Source of the DNA: a virus | Direction: 5' to 3' (one strand) | IMG/VR virus record: IMGVR_UViG_3300042340_000194 | Location: 1-64,000 of that record | DNA: 64,000 nucleotides | Shown here: positions 18,608 to 26,417 of the stretch, piece by piece | How the letters are laid out: each line of letters begins with the position of its first letter | Position numbering within the stretch: the first letter of the stretch is position 1 | Notes under the pieces: generated by a model | The model's input: only the letters and a program-made list of their open reading frames with translations | What the model was told of the DNA's origin: nothing | Databases searched by the model: none | Made by a program: the position numbers and the translations under genes

Positions 18608-19110
18608 TCAGTACCTTCGGATTTAGGCCAGCCATCACGCTCCCATAGTACAAATTCCAGCATGCTAGTAAGGACTTTGATTGGGATAATATTTGTTTCC
18701 TCCAGTTCCCATTTTTCTGTCGATTCCCATTCGGCAGTGTCTGGATTCTTAACTTCTCCCCGGTATTGGAGTAACATTAGAGCATAGGCTTGTAGCTTAG
18801 CGGTCGTGTTTTCCTGTGAGTTATTAAGCTCTTCGATTTCGTCAATGTAATCAAAAACAATACTACTGTCGTCTGCAGTATTGAGGTTCTGTAGTAGATC
18901 GACCGCTTCCTGATTAGTGATATTGCGAGCTATTGCGATTTTCTTAGCTAATCGCATCGAATCATAACTACCCTTCGAGTATTCTTTTTCGATAGCTAAA
19001 ATCTTAGTAGCTTCTGCTGGAGTTAAATCATTATGAATAGGGAACCTGAAAGGGCCGATTTCATGATAGGCGTCAGCCGGAAACAGTAGTCCTTTGTTGA
19101 AGTTGAGCAT
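18559..19110 (-). CDS. tail assembly chaperone (gpG-like)
   Basis: This protein has 183 residues from ATG 19110 (MLNFNKGLLFP). An upstream TTG at 19140 in the same frame is less likely. It is rich in Glu, Ala and Lys and helical, and carries no enzymatic motif. Its position between the major tail and tape measure genes, together with the frameshift signal near its end, identifies it as the G-type chaperone. Normal termination is at TAG 18559, 14 codons after the slippery site. It is required for tail assembly but is not part of the virion in known systems. Confidence 0.82.
   Translation of the reverse strand: MLNFNKGLLFPADAYHEIGPFRFPIHNDLTPAEATKILAIEKEYSKGSYDSMRLAKKIAIARNITNQEAVDLLQNLNTADDSSIVFDYIDEIEELNNSQENTTAKLQAYALMLLQYRGEVKNPDTAEWESTEKWELEETNIIPIKVLTSMLEFVLWERDGWPKSEGTEGNEKTTKTRAQPKAT
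18601..18607 (-). promoter_or_regulatory. programmed -1 ribosomal frameshift heptamer
   Basis: On the minus strand the sequence is G GGA AAC, read in the zero frame as GAG GGA AAC. This is a perfect X XXY YYZ slippery heptamer, one base different from lambda's G GGA AAG at the gpG-gpGT site. Slipping back one base gives GGG AAA and enters the open T frame, which has a stop just upstream of the site (TGA at 18608-18610). A second A-run (A AAA AAC, about 18593-18599) lies a few bases downstream and could contribute. Confidence 0.85.
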
Positions 19111-19342
19111 GATGGTGGGGAAGCTCAACCGACCAGGCAACCAAGGCGTTCTGGCAGTTGAGCCATTCGAGGGGTAGATCGACTACCACAGTAGCATCTT
19201 CAGAGGATAGGTGTACAGTCTGGTCTACACAATGAGGTTCTAAGTAGATAGCTCCGACCTTGACGGCCTCGGGGAGGATCTCGCAGTTAGCTGCGAAGAT
19301 CGTGCAAATCGGATCTAGTAGCAAATCGACTGCTTTCGACAT
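19073..19342 (-). CDS. small tail-module protein of unknown function
   Basis: The ATG at 19342 (MSKAVDLLLDP) gives 89 residues and lies just downstream of a terminator hairpin. It overlaps the start of the chaperone gene by about 38 bases, in another frame. The sequence is hydrophobic and beta-like, with three Cys residues. No family is recognised. Its place between the major tail protein and the chaperone suggests a minor tail or assembly role. Confidence 0.55.
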   Translation of the reverse strand: MSKAVDLLLDPICTIFAANCEILPEAVKVGAIYLEPHCVDQTVHLSSEDATVVVDLPLEWLNCQNALVAWSVELPHHHAQLQQRTTVSG

Positions 19343-19361
19343 TGGTAGAGGGAAAGCAAAG

Positions 19362-19382
19362 GAAAACCCCCGAGGTCGGGGG
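19362..19382 (-). terminator. intrinsic terminator or attenuator after the major tail gene
   Basis: On the minus strand, CCCCCGA (19376-19382) pairs with TCGGGGG (19367-19373) across a two-base loop. It is followed by TTTTCC and further T-rich bases. It lies 26 bases after the major tail stop and before the next start, a good place to make the major tail protein more abundant than its downstream genes. A second GC-rich inverted repeat lies just upstream of it. Confidence 0.68.
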
Positions 19383-19407
19383 CGGAGAAGCGGCGGGGCC
19401 GCCTCGA

Positions 19408-20436
19408 TCAAGCCGTGCGGAAGCTGGTGGAGAACCCACCCAAGGCCCGCCTGGTGCCGGTAGCACTGGCAGCACCGTTGCTGTCCACAGCCTGGGTCAC
19501 GGCGCCGTCGCGCATGATGAATTTGAAATTTGTGGCGGCAGGCAGGGATGTAGTGGGCGTGATGGTGGCCACTGCCGTGGTGGAGTTGAAGGCCACGGTG
19601 GCTGGGATCTGGACACCCGTAGAGGCCAGCTCCAGGCGGAACCCGGATCCATCGGCCTGCCCCAGGCTGGTTTGGGTCAGGGCCAGGGTGCCGTTGGAGG
19701 TGAACGTCACCGTCAGTGGAGCTGAGACCACAATGGCCGTGGCATTGTCGGCAGGGACCGGAGCGTACCTACGAGTGCCAGTTGACAAAGTGGCGTTAAA
19801 TGTCTGCAACAGGCCGGTCTGCAGCGACCCGTAGCTCAACGGTGTAGAGCCTGCATCGTAAAGACCGCTGATGACTTCGCCTCGACCAATAAGGTCGTAT
19901 GTGAGGTTCGTCAGGTTCTGCGGATCTACCCCTGGTTTGAGGTTCTGGACAGAACAATTAACCCCAGTAAAGCTGTAGATGTAGTTGCCGGTAGTACCAT
20001 TGGCTTGGCCGAGATCTTGCAAGATCTCCAGGTAGATTTCACTGTCGGCTGTCTGAGAGGCTAGTTCGATAATTCGGTAGCCTTCTTCGTAGGCACCACG
20101 GAAGGATGGGACATTAGAACCTGCGGAGAACTCCATGTCCTTCATAAGGAAGGATGTGATGGAGGCTTGCCAGCCAGCACCGGTCTTTCGGCTGTCTTCC
20201 CACCCACCGTCGCCGATCAGGCGGAATTTTTGGTCTTTATCGGATTTTGACCAGTTGAGGTTCTGGATCCCCTGAATCTCTGTGTAAGAGACACCAGTAT
20301 CTAGGGTTGGCAGGGTTACAAAGCCGGCATTGTCACGAGTACCGAAATAACGTGCGCCTGGTGCTAGAGCGACACACCGAACAATAGTTTCATTTGCATT
20401 GTGAAAGCTCTGGCCCACGGCGTAGGTGAATGGCAT
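19408..20436 (-). CDS. major tail tube protein with C-terminal Ig-like domain
   Basis: This 342-residue protein fits a siphovirus tail tube subunit. Residues 1-245 form the beta-rich tube domain (Asp/Gly-rich, RLIGDGGWEDSRKTGAGW around 73-90). Residues about 250-330 look like a bacterial Ig-like (Big_5) domain: PLTVTFTSNGTL, then an AVATITPTTSLPAATNF strand pair and an RDGAVTQAVDSNG close. In lambda gpV an Ig-like C-terminal domain also decorates the tube surface. It starts at ATG 20436 and is followed by an intrinsic terminator. Tail terminator and completion genes lie directly upstream. Confidence 0.85.
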   Translation of the reverse strand: MPFTYAVGQSFHNANETIVRCVALAPGARYFGTRDNAGFVTLPTLDTGVSYTEIQGIQNLNWSKSDKDQKFRLIGDGGWEDSRKTGAGWQASITSFLMKDMEFSAGSNVPSFRGAYEEGYRIIELASQTADSEIYLEILQDLGQANGTTGNYIYSFTGVNCSVQNLKPGVDPQNLTNLTYDLIGRGEVISGLYDAGSTPLSYGSLQTGLLQTFNATLSTGTRRYAPVPADNATAIVVSAPLTVTFTSNGTLALTQTSLGQADGSGFRLELASTGVQIPATVAFNSTTAVATITPTTSLPAATNFKFIMRDGAVTQAVDSNGAASATGTRRALGGFSTSFRTA

Positions 20437-20447
20437 GACTTAAACCT

Positions 20448-20933
20448 TTAGAAAGGGCGGAGGATCGAATTGAGGGAAGTGCCGCGAAAACGGACGGTCA
20501 GAGCTTCCAGGGCCACGTCAGACCCGGAGTTATACCGAAGGTTAGCTGTGGGAAAAAGCCTTGCCATACGGGATTGGACTTCTTTAAGGGTCACTGTTTG
20601 TCTAGTGGTGTCGTCGAATCCGTAATTGGTGAAGATGACTTTCCAGGTAGATACTAGAATTATCTGACCTATACCTGGGGTAACGCTTTGTTCGGGGACT
20701 TCCTCGATAATACATTGAATGCCGGAAGGTTTCCAGGACGACGGTACTTGATCTTTGCCTTCAGCAAAAATACATGGTATTTTCTGCCCAGTTTTTAGCG
20801 TGTAGTAGCCTGGCCACTGGCTGTCAGGTTTAAGCGTGATGTTGTCTGTTAAAAAATATTCTAACACAACCCTCTCTATCGGGTAACGTATGTCAGAGGG
20901 TTCGGGCACGTAAGTGCTGGTGGGTAGCGTCAT
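20448..20933 (-). CDS. tail terminator-like protein
   Basis: This 161-residue protein lies 11 bases upstream of the major tail gene, the usual place of the gpU-like tail terminator. It has a mixed alpha/beta pattern, with a long central strand set (GIGQIILVSTWKVIFTNYG, about 86-104) followed by a helix with LKEVQSRMARLFPT. No motif is diagnostic, so the call rests on size and position. Its start overlaps the preceding stop by four bases. Confidence 0.62.
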   Translation of the reverse strand: MTLPTSTYVPEPSDIRYPIERVVLEYFLTDNITLKPDSQWPGYYTLKTGQKIPCIFAEGKDQVPSSWKPSGIQCIIEEVPEQSVTPGIGQIILVSTWKVIFTNYGFDDTTRQTVTLKEVQSRMARLFPTANLRYNSGSDVALEALTVRFRGTSLNSILRPF

Positions 20934-21310
20934 AAGGATTTCGCAGCTTTTAGATTTTTAGCCAATAACTGAGCGTACATGGCGGGAAGTTCCGCGATAG
21001 GGTCTCGGGTCCAGGGCCGTCCGGGGAAACGAACGCCCTCGGGGGAAGTTCCGCCTTCATGGACTTCAGTGGAGTAGTCAACTTCCCAAGTTATCTCAAA
21101 CCCTCCTGTAGGTAATAGGCGTAGTACCGCGCTGTCTCGTAACTTTCCTGTAGAGACAATATCTCGGATTTTCGGGTTACTTGGGTAAGCCCATTCAGGG
21201 GATTCGATTTCTTGACGACATCTTTCATTAAACCATTCCCCGAGTTCGACTATGGTTTTTGTTTGGGCCGCTTCAAAATCATCAGCGATTGAACGGGTGT
21301 TGGCTATCAT
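20930..21310 (-). CDS. head-tail joining / neck protein (HK97 gp10-like)
   Basis: This 126-residue protein has features of HK97 gp10-type neck proteins: an N-terminal amphipathic helix, KIRDIVSTGKLRDSAVLR (about 46-63), an EITWEVDYSTEVHEGG segment (about 73-88) and RPWTRDPI near residue 98. These proteins sit between connector and tail. It overlaps both neighbours by a few bases, showing coupled translation. Confidence 0.7.
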   Translation of the reverse strand: MIANTRSIADDFEAAQTKTIVELGEWFNERCRQEIESPEWAYPSNPKIRDIVSTGKLRDSAVLRLLPTGGFEITWEVDYSTEVHEGGTSPEGVRFPGRPWTRDPIAELPAMYAQLLAKNLKAAKSL

Positions 21311-21705
21311 TAGCCACCTCCGGTTACTCGGAATATGCCGGATATGAGTTGCTTAAGGTCTGGGCGTGAAGCTGCGTGCATGCTAAGGTCAAATACAAGC
21401 TCAAAACGCCCTTCTACACCGTTGAGGGTGGCTAGTGCTTGAGATCCGTTTATGATGCGTGGGTCTAGCGTGCTCGGGGAAAGTAGTCGCCCGGATACGT
21501 TGTAAGTGGTTTGGTCAGTACCTGTAGATGACTTCCAGTTTGGTGGTTGAATAGCAAGATGGGCTATGTATTCAACTGTCTCTTCGTTGTAGTTATAGTT
21601 GCCGGTATCTGTGTTTATAGTTAGTGTGGTGCCGGGTACTTGGAATGCAAGTATTGCGTTACTCCAAGGGCTGTAGGCGGCAATAGTTTGGGTATTGGGG
21701 GGCAT
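21310..21705 (-). CDS. head-tail completion protein
   Basis: This 131-residue beta-rich protein (NTDTGNYNYNEETVEYIAHL around residues 31-50, then a LNGVEGRFELVFD strand pair) lies between the neck protein and the fibre genes. Size, order and fold pattern suggest a head closure or completion protein, but the family is not recognised. The 69 bases upstream (21706-21774) hold no gene that I can support. Confidence 0.58.
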   Translation of the reverse strand: MPPNTQTIAAYSPWSNAILAFQVPGTTLTINTDTGNYNYNEETVEYIAHLAIQPPNWKSSTGTDQTTYNVSGRLLSPSTLDPRIINGSQALATLNGVEGRFELVFDLSMHAASRPDLKQLISGIFRVTGGG

Positions 21706-21774
21706 GGTATCAAATCAGACATTGCTTAATTGAGCTTTCTTTATCATTGGGGTTTCATGGTTGCTGCTCTCCGC

Positions 21775-21903
21775 TCACGGCTGCAACCTCCCCCGCATCC
21801 ATCGCTGCAGGGACGGCACCGCCGTCACCAGATACCAGGCAGCCGGGAACAGCGCCAGGTGCCAGGCGGTCATAAGGGCGAGGTCGGCGGGGAACAGCAT
21901 CAT
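21775..21903 (-). CDS. small single-span membrane protein (42 residues)
   Basis: The start ATG (21903) overlaps the stop of the upstream fibre-associated gene as ATGA, and the ORF ends at TGA 21775. The protein has one hydrophobic stretch (about residues 8-29, LALMTAWHLALFPAAWYLVTA) and a basic C terminus with Arg residues. The coupled start and compact structure support a real gene. Function is unknown, with a holin-like or fibre-linked accessory possible. Confidence 0.45.
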   Translation of the reverse strand: MMLFPADLALMTAWHLALFPAAWYLVTAVPSLQRWMRGRLQP

Positions 21904-22400
21904 GGCGAAGAAAACGAATCCAACGCTTCGATCAATTCCGTTATGAACTGGCCCGGCAAATTACACCGAGTAATCAGCGCCAGCAGCTCTGACGCAAGGT
22001 CACTTTTTTCTGCTACCGGCAGAGTGGAGCCTCCCAGAATCCACACGATGCAATCTAAGTAGTCTTTGTGATCTCCTCGATCTTGAAACGAATTTAACGC
22101 AGCAGATATGTTCATCGCGCCATACTTTGCTTCCGGAGTTGACGAAAGCGCTGCCGCAACAATGCTGACGTAGCACGGATCGCGCAGTCCTTCCCGGTAT
22201 TCGATCCAGTCCGGCGGGGCGGGTGGTGCCGGCAAGGCCATCCATTCGGCCAGGTCGGCTTCGCTGGGCATAGGGTAACCCATGGCGTCCGCATCCCAGT
22301 GGTAAATCTCATCGGCTGTGCCATTAAACAAAACTCCCCAATCCACAAGCGACACCGAATGCGGGAAACGAGCGGCGATAGCTGCAGCAATTCCTACCAT
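21900..22400 (-). CDS. fibre-associated protein (possible fibre chaperone)
   Basis: This 166-residue acidic protein lies just downstream of the long fibre gene and overlaps it by seven bases. Residues 30-70 carry IYHWDADAMGYPMPSEAD and a Pro-rich WMALPAPPAPPDW stretch, similar in style to tail fibre assembly proteins and C-terminal fibre chaperones. The helical second half has no known motif. It shares the higher GC content of the fibre gene, suggesting the two moved together. Confidence 0.55.
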   Translation of the reverse strand: MVGIAAAIAARFPHSVSLVDWGVLFNGTADEIYHWDADAMGYPMPSEADLAEWMALPAPPAPPDWIEYREGLRDPCYVSIVAAALSSTPEAKYGAMNISAALNSFQDRGDHKDYLDCIVWILGGSTLPVAEKSDLASELLALITRCNLPGQFITELIEALDSFSSP

Positions 22401-24949
22401 GACGGAACCTCAATAGCCATTAGCTGAGTGGTATCAGTAGTGGGGTGCCCATAAACGTTTGTTACGTTAGCTGATTTGTACGCTTGTAACTTTATCCTTG
22501 ATGTTGCCAATAAAGCGACCAAAGCGTAGGGCTGGCATGAAGGGTAGCAGGAAGCTGCAAAGGCAGTCATCTCGTGCGCCGTTATAGCTACAGATGTATT
22601 TGAATTAAAAATCTGGCCAATCAATCGCGTAGCCGAGCCAGTAGTATTGTCCCACATTAAATGCGCCATAAGAATGTACTGCCCAGGCCGAAAATTTATT
22701 ATTCTGGAGTTAGCCGTATCTGCCATCGCCCCAGTATTATCAACATCAACACGAGAAAACGTCACGTCGGTCATCGTTAAATTCGAGATTGTCTGGTTTG
22801 ATGTCAAGGAGATCTGGCATTGCATAGGCTTGGTCACCCCAGAAAGCTTCAGCCATCCAGATCCGTCGCAATAAAGCACGGCAGACTCACCGGCCCACAT
22901 GATACGCCTATTCTGACCATTTATCAATTCAGAGGCATTGCCGCTAATTGTAAATCTCCTAGTCGCCGCGTCACTAATGCGAAATGATATAAACTTGCCA
23001 GCGTTACCGGCTGCAGCTGGCAAAGTTACCGTGTAATCAGCAGTTGTCCCAGATATAAGATGTTGCCTGCTTATTGTTGCTGTGGCTGTTGTAGTTACTG
23101 CAACTTCAGAACTTGCAAGAATGGCAAGGTAGTCAGAGCCACTGTCGGTGGCAGTGACGGTGAGTGCGCCCGCAACGATCGACAAACCAGAGCCCAGGGG
23201 ATAGACCTGCGGCGCCCCGGTGCCGCTCTCGCGGCCTAGCACGCCGGCCGTCATGGTCAGCCCGCTGGAGCCGATTGCCCCAGCAAGCGCCCGGCCAGCA
23301 ATGTTGCCGACAATCTTGTTAATTGCTTGAAGGATTGAATCTGTGGCGGCAACAGTTCCCGCCTCAGCAACAAAGCCCGTTAGTGCCGATCCAATCGCTC
23401 GGGCTGCGGCAAAGAATTGGTTGCCGCCGGTTTCCGTAAGGTCGCCTGTGCCACCAGATGTGGCCACCGTGGCTAGGCCCGAAACCTGGCCCGCCGAAAT
23501 CGTCGGAATATCGCTAGCCACCAGAGATCGAAACGTCGGGGCTGCTGCCATGCCGGTCGCAGGGCCAGCCCATACCAAGTTTGCACCCTGGGCCGCCAGC
23601 GTGGCGGTCAGGGTCCCCGCCGTGGTGACGGGCGACCCGGTAACACTGAACAGGGCCGGCAGGCTCAGCCCAACACTGGTAACAGTGCCGCCATCAGGGC
23701 CACCATGGCCGCCCGTGACGCTGATGGTTTGGTTGGGCCAGGTGCCGGTAATGTTTACGTGTGTGCCTGCCACCAGCCCAGGGGTGGCCGTTCCCGTGCC
23801 GCCATTGGCGATCGACAGCAGCCCAGACACCCCCGTCGCCAGGGGGAGCCCAGTGGCGTTCACCAGGCCCAGACTGGAGGGAGTGCCCCCTGCCCCGTCA
23901 AACAGCACGGGGGCCCCCGTGGCGCCGGCGTTCACCGCCAGGGCATTGGCAATACCGGTTCCTAGGCCGCTGATGGTGCTCAGGGCCTGCGTGCCGGTGT
24001 GGTTGCTTCGGGCCAGGTAATAGGCCGCGTTGTTTGCCGCCAGGGCCGTCAGGTTTGCGGAGAGAGGCTGATAGCTGCTGGCTGCGCTGACTGTGGTCAG
24101 GTAGGCGGCCAGCGTTGAGGCCAGCCCTGGAGGCTGCACCGCCGTCGCGGCTAGGGCCCCCTGGGCAGAGCTGGCAAAGTCCCCCGCCGACGCCAGCGCC
24201 GCTGAACCCAGCTCTAGGCTTACGCGCCCAGTGGCAGCATTGAGCCCGGTAGCCCCGCCAGACCACTGCCCGCGCATTGAGTAGGCCGTATCCCAGTTGG
24301 TCTGGCTGGTGTTGCTCGGCAGGCTGAACCCTGCCGGCAGGCCCAGCGTGAGGGTGACGCTGCCGCCCGTGGTGGTGCTGCTTGTGCTCCAGCCGCTAGG
24401 AACCGACAGCGCAACCGCTTGCACCGCCGCTTCAGCCTTTGCCCGGTTGCTGGGCGCCTGCAGCCCCGCCAGCTCAGCAGTCGCCAGCGGAACATCTGCA
24501 TCCTCTCCGGTACTGGATGTAAGCCTAAAGCCGTCTGGCCCACGTAGAGTTACTGAAAGGTCTGTCCCTACTGTGGGTTGGGGCGACGGAGTGATTGAGT
24601 CAGGTGTAGTCGATGAGTCGTAGAAATCATAGTAGCTATCAGTAAACCCTACTACTGCAATAGAATCTCTAAGTCTTTTATACTCTTGTCCATAAAGAGT
24701 GGAATCAAGACCTCCGCCTAGAGCTGCCCCCGAGGGTGCTCCTACTTGAGACCCGATTTGACTAATACGAGATGCGAGAAGATGTGCGGATAGATAGGCA
24801 ACCCCATCCATCCGCATACCGCCGTTTCCCCATACTGAGGCTGGAGTTTCGCGCTCAGCTTGCGCAATAATGGGGGTGATTACTCCAGCAGGCTGCTCCC
24901 CGAACTCGGGGAAACGCTCACAGAGGCTGGTAGCGTCAAACAGCGCCAT
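22394..24949 (-). CDS. head-tail connector (DUF4054-like) fused to long fibre with jelly-roll tip
   Basis: This 851-residue protein is a chimera. Residues 1-115 match the DUF4054 type of head-tail connector: FPEFGEQPAGVITPIIAQAE, a WGNGGMRMDGVAYLSAHLLAS helix region, then YGQEYKRLRDSIAVVGF. Such proteins normally end near residue 130. Here the chain continues into a Gly/Ala/Ser/Thr-rich fibre with repeats of the SGLGTG / GTVTSVGLSLP / GGTGT kind. It ends in a compact domain (about 710-851) whose strand pattern resembles C1q/TNF-like jelly-rolls. Codon use shifts to GC-rich after the connector part. It may form a neck whisker or collar fibre. Confidence 0.78.
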   Translation of the reverse strand: MALFDATSLCERFPEFGEQPAGVITPIIAQAERETPASVWGNGGMRMDGVAYLSAHLLASRISQIGSQVGAPSGAALGGGLDSTLYGQEYKRLRDSIAVVGFTDSYYDFYDSSTTPDSITPSPQPTVGTDLSVTLRGPDGFRLTSSTGEDADVPLATAELAGLQAPSNRAKAEAAVQAVALSVPSGWSTSSTTTGGSVTLTLGLPAGFSLPSNTSQTNWDTAYSMRGQWSGGATGLNAATGRVSLELGSAALASAGDFASSAQGALAATAVQPPGLASTLAAYLTTVSAASSYQPLSANLTALAANNAAYYLARSNHTGTQALSTISGLGTGIANALAVNAGATGAPVLFDGAGGTPSSLGLVNATGLPLATGVSGLLSIANGGTGTATPGLVAGTHVNITGTWPNQTISVTGGHGGPDGGTVTSVGLSLPALFSVTGSPVTTAGTLTATLAAQGANLVWAGPATGMAAAPTFRSLVASDIPTISAGQVSGLATVATSGGTGDLTETGGNQFFAAARAIGSALTGFVAEAGTVAATDSILQAINKIVGNIAGRALAGAIGSSGLTMTAGVLGRESGTGAPQVYPLGSGLSIVAGALTVTATDSGSDYLAILASSEVAVTTTATATISRQHLISGTTADYTVTLPAAAGNAGKFISFRISDAATRRFTISGNASELINGQNRRIMWAGESAVLYCDGSGWLKLSGVTKPMQCQISLTSNQTISNLTMTDVTFSRVDVDNTGAMADTANSRIINFRPGQYILMAHLMWDNTTGSATRLIGQIFNSNTSVAITAHEMTAFAASCYPSCQPYALVALLATSRIKLQAYKSANVTNVYGHPTTDTTQLMAIEVPSW

Positions 24950-24953
24950 CGGC

Positions 24954-25397
24954 TTAGCTGCCTCCGGTTAAAGTATCAATGCGTTTTTGAATAGCAGTGC
25001 GGACAGGCACGCGCTGGTCTTGCTCCAGCCAGGCTGCTAGACGCTGGAGATCATGAGTAGTTGTAATGACCTTGGTTGCATCTGGTAGTTTGAGATTAGC
25101 AATGGAGACATCCTCAGGAACTTTAAGGTCAGCTTCACTTAGAACTTCTTTGACCTCATCGCTTTCCATGACGCGGAGGGCGCCTAGATCCAAAAGACGG
25201 AGTGCATGGGGTCCGTGCGTTCCTGCTTTGATACTCTCCCAGTCGTCCTCGGGGATATTGTTGATCCCTTCGCGGATAGTCACACGAGTGGATTCCTCCG
25301 TTTCCTTAGAGATCGTGGTGTAGGTAATAGAACACCCATCCATAGGGGGGTTCTCCAGTGCAGGGCTGTAGAAAATGTTGACTCGATCGTGGCTCAT
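24954..25397 (-). CDS. head-module protein of unknown function
   Basis: This 147-residue acidic protein lies between the capsid and connector genes. The first half is beta-rich (SITYTTISKETEESTRVTI), the second helical with DLQRLAAWLEQDQRVPVR. No family is recognised. The position is typical of capsid-completion or accessory head proteins. It starts at ATG 25397, 33 bases after the capsid stop. Confidence 0.6.
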   Translation of the reverse strand: MSHDRVNIFYSPALENPPMDGCSITYTTISKETEESTRVTIREGINNIPEDDWESIKAGTHGPHALRLLDLGALRVMESDEVKEVLSEADLKVPEDVSIANLKLPDATKVITTTHDLQRLAAWLEQDQRVPVRTAIQKRIDTLTGGS

Positions 25398-25430
25398 GGG
25401 GAGATTTGTGTAGGGGCCGCTGGTAGCTTA

Positions 25431-26345
25431 TCAGGGTTTGTCCATCGCCATGACGGATCGGGGGAAGTAGATGGCCACACCACCGTGGCGGGCGTGGGCG
25501 GGAACGGTATATTCCAGGCCCTGGAGTTGAGGAGGGAAAAACTCCAGTGGCTGGGGGAGGTGCATCTCCAGCTTGTCCGGGTTACGCTCATAGGTCATGA
25601 TCCGGTCTTTAGACAAGAACCCGCCGGATTTAGAGGCAGTAAGCTCATTGATGGGTTCAATGTCCTTAATAACCTCGTTGGTATCGAGGAAAAACTCCAT
25701 GACAGTGGTGTCCGAAGCCGTCCCGAGCTTCATTGTGGAGATCTTTCGGAACACATTGTACGGAACCAACATGGTGTCTGGTTGTTCTTTCATGTTGCTG
25801 TTCTCGACGATCCGGGTTACCGGTTCATTGAGGAGTTCGAGAACTTCATCGGCGGTGATGCCGGACGTGTCGAACCACTTATCAGGTACGATCTTGTCGA
25901 GTTGATCGGAGTTGAAGAAGCCGCGAAGGCCGGCAGCAGGATCTCCGAAGTAGGAAATGCGCTGCATAGTTTCTTCATAGACGCGACGCACAGCGTTAGC
26001 GCGGCGTTGCTCCAGGTTTGTGTTGGGGACTTCAGCCGCAGCTCGCAGCTCCTGGACGGTGTAGCCAAAGCTGGAACCGTAGGATTCAACCTTGTGGGTT
26101 ACTTCCTTACGGAACACATCAGCGCGGGGGAGATCCTTTGCCTTATCGGCAATTCGCCGCATGGAGCCTTGTTGGTCGTAGATCCTATATGTGTAGGAAT
26201 CCTTCCCATTAGACACCTCGCTGTTAATGGGGAGTACACTAGCGTATTTGATGTCGGCATACTCGACTTCAAAAGCCCTAGTGATGATATGCTCAAGTTC
26301 CCTCGCGAGGAAGAAACCGTGGTTGTCGAGGCGTTGGTTGGACAT
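25431..26345 (-). CDS. major capsid protein (DUF2184-like)
   Basis: This 304-residue protein matches the DUF2184 type of HK97-fold capsid proteins. Features are an N-terminal helix (FLARELEHIITRAFEVEYAD), the DSYTYRIYDQQGSMRRIAD segment (about 49-67), a long spine-like helix (TNLEQRRANAVRRVYEETMQ, about 108-127) and a closing VPAHARHGGVAIYFPRSV strand. No separate scaffold gene is obvious. Cement and DUF2213 genes lie upstream, as in related phages. A segment of it (ITADEVLELLNEPVTRIVEN) recurs in a plus-strand gene at 30273-30614. Confidence 0.87.
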   Translation of the reverse strand: MSNQRLDNHGFFLARELEHIITRAFEVEYADIKYASVLPINSEVSNGKDSYTYRIYDQQGSMRRIADKAKDLPRADVFRKEVTHKVESYGSSFGYTVQELRAAAEVPNTNLEQRRANAVRRVYEETMQRISYFGDPAAGLRGFFNSDQLDKIVPDKWFDTSGITADEVLELLNEPVTRIVENSNMKEQPDTMLVPYNVFRKISTMKLGTASDTTVMEFFLDTNEVIKDIEPINELTASKSGGFLSKDRIMTYERNPDKLEMHLPQPLEFFPPQLQGLEYTVPAHARHGGVAIYFPRSVMAMDKP

Positions 26346-26353
26346 GGTCAGAG

Positions 26354-26367
26354 CCTCTCGCGAGGGG
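26354..26367. promoter_or_regulatory. GC-rich inverted repeat upstream of the capsid gene
   Basis: CCTCTCG/CGAGGGG forms an almost perfect 14-base palindrome in the 72-base gap before the capsid start. It could form a hairpin in the leader RNA, stabilising the capsid message or weakly terminating upstream transcription. There is no T-run. A similar palindrome (TTCCCTCGCGAGGAA) lies inside the capsid gene near 26299-26313. Confidence 0.35.
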
Positions 26368-26417
26368 AAATAGAAGGAGGGAGGGTTAAGTAGTGGGGGA
26401 CCTGTGATGGTCAGGGA

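Noticed and set aside
23343-24020. Plus-strand frame of 225 codons opposite the fibre gene
   Set aside because: GC-rich repetitive fibre DNA leaves long antisense frames; the translation is Pro/Ala/Val-rich with no motif.
25206-26393. Long plus-strand open frame (395 codons) opposite the major capsid gene
   Set aside because: It is an antisense shadow of a well-identified capsid gene, with low-complexity translation and no promoter.
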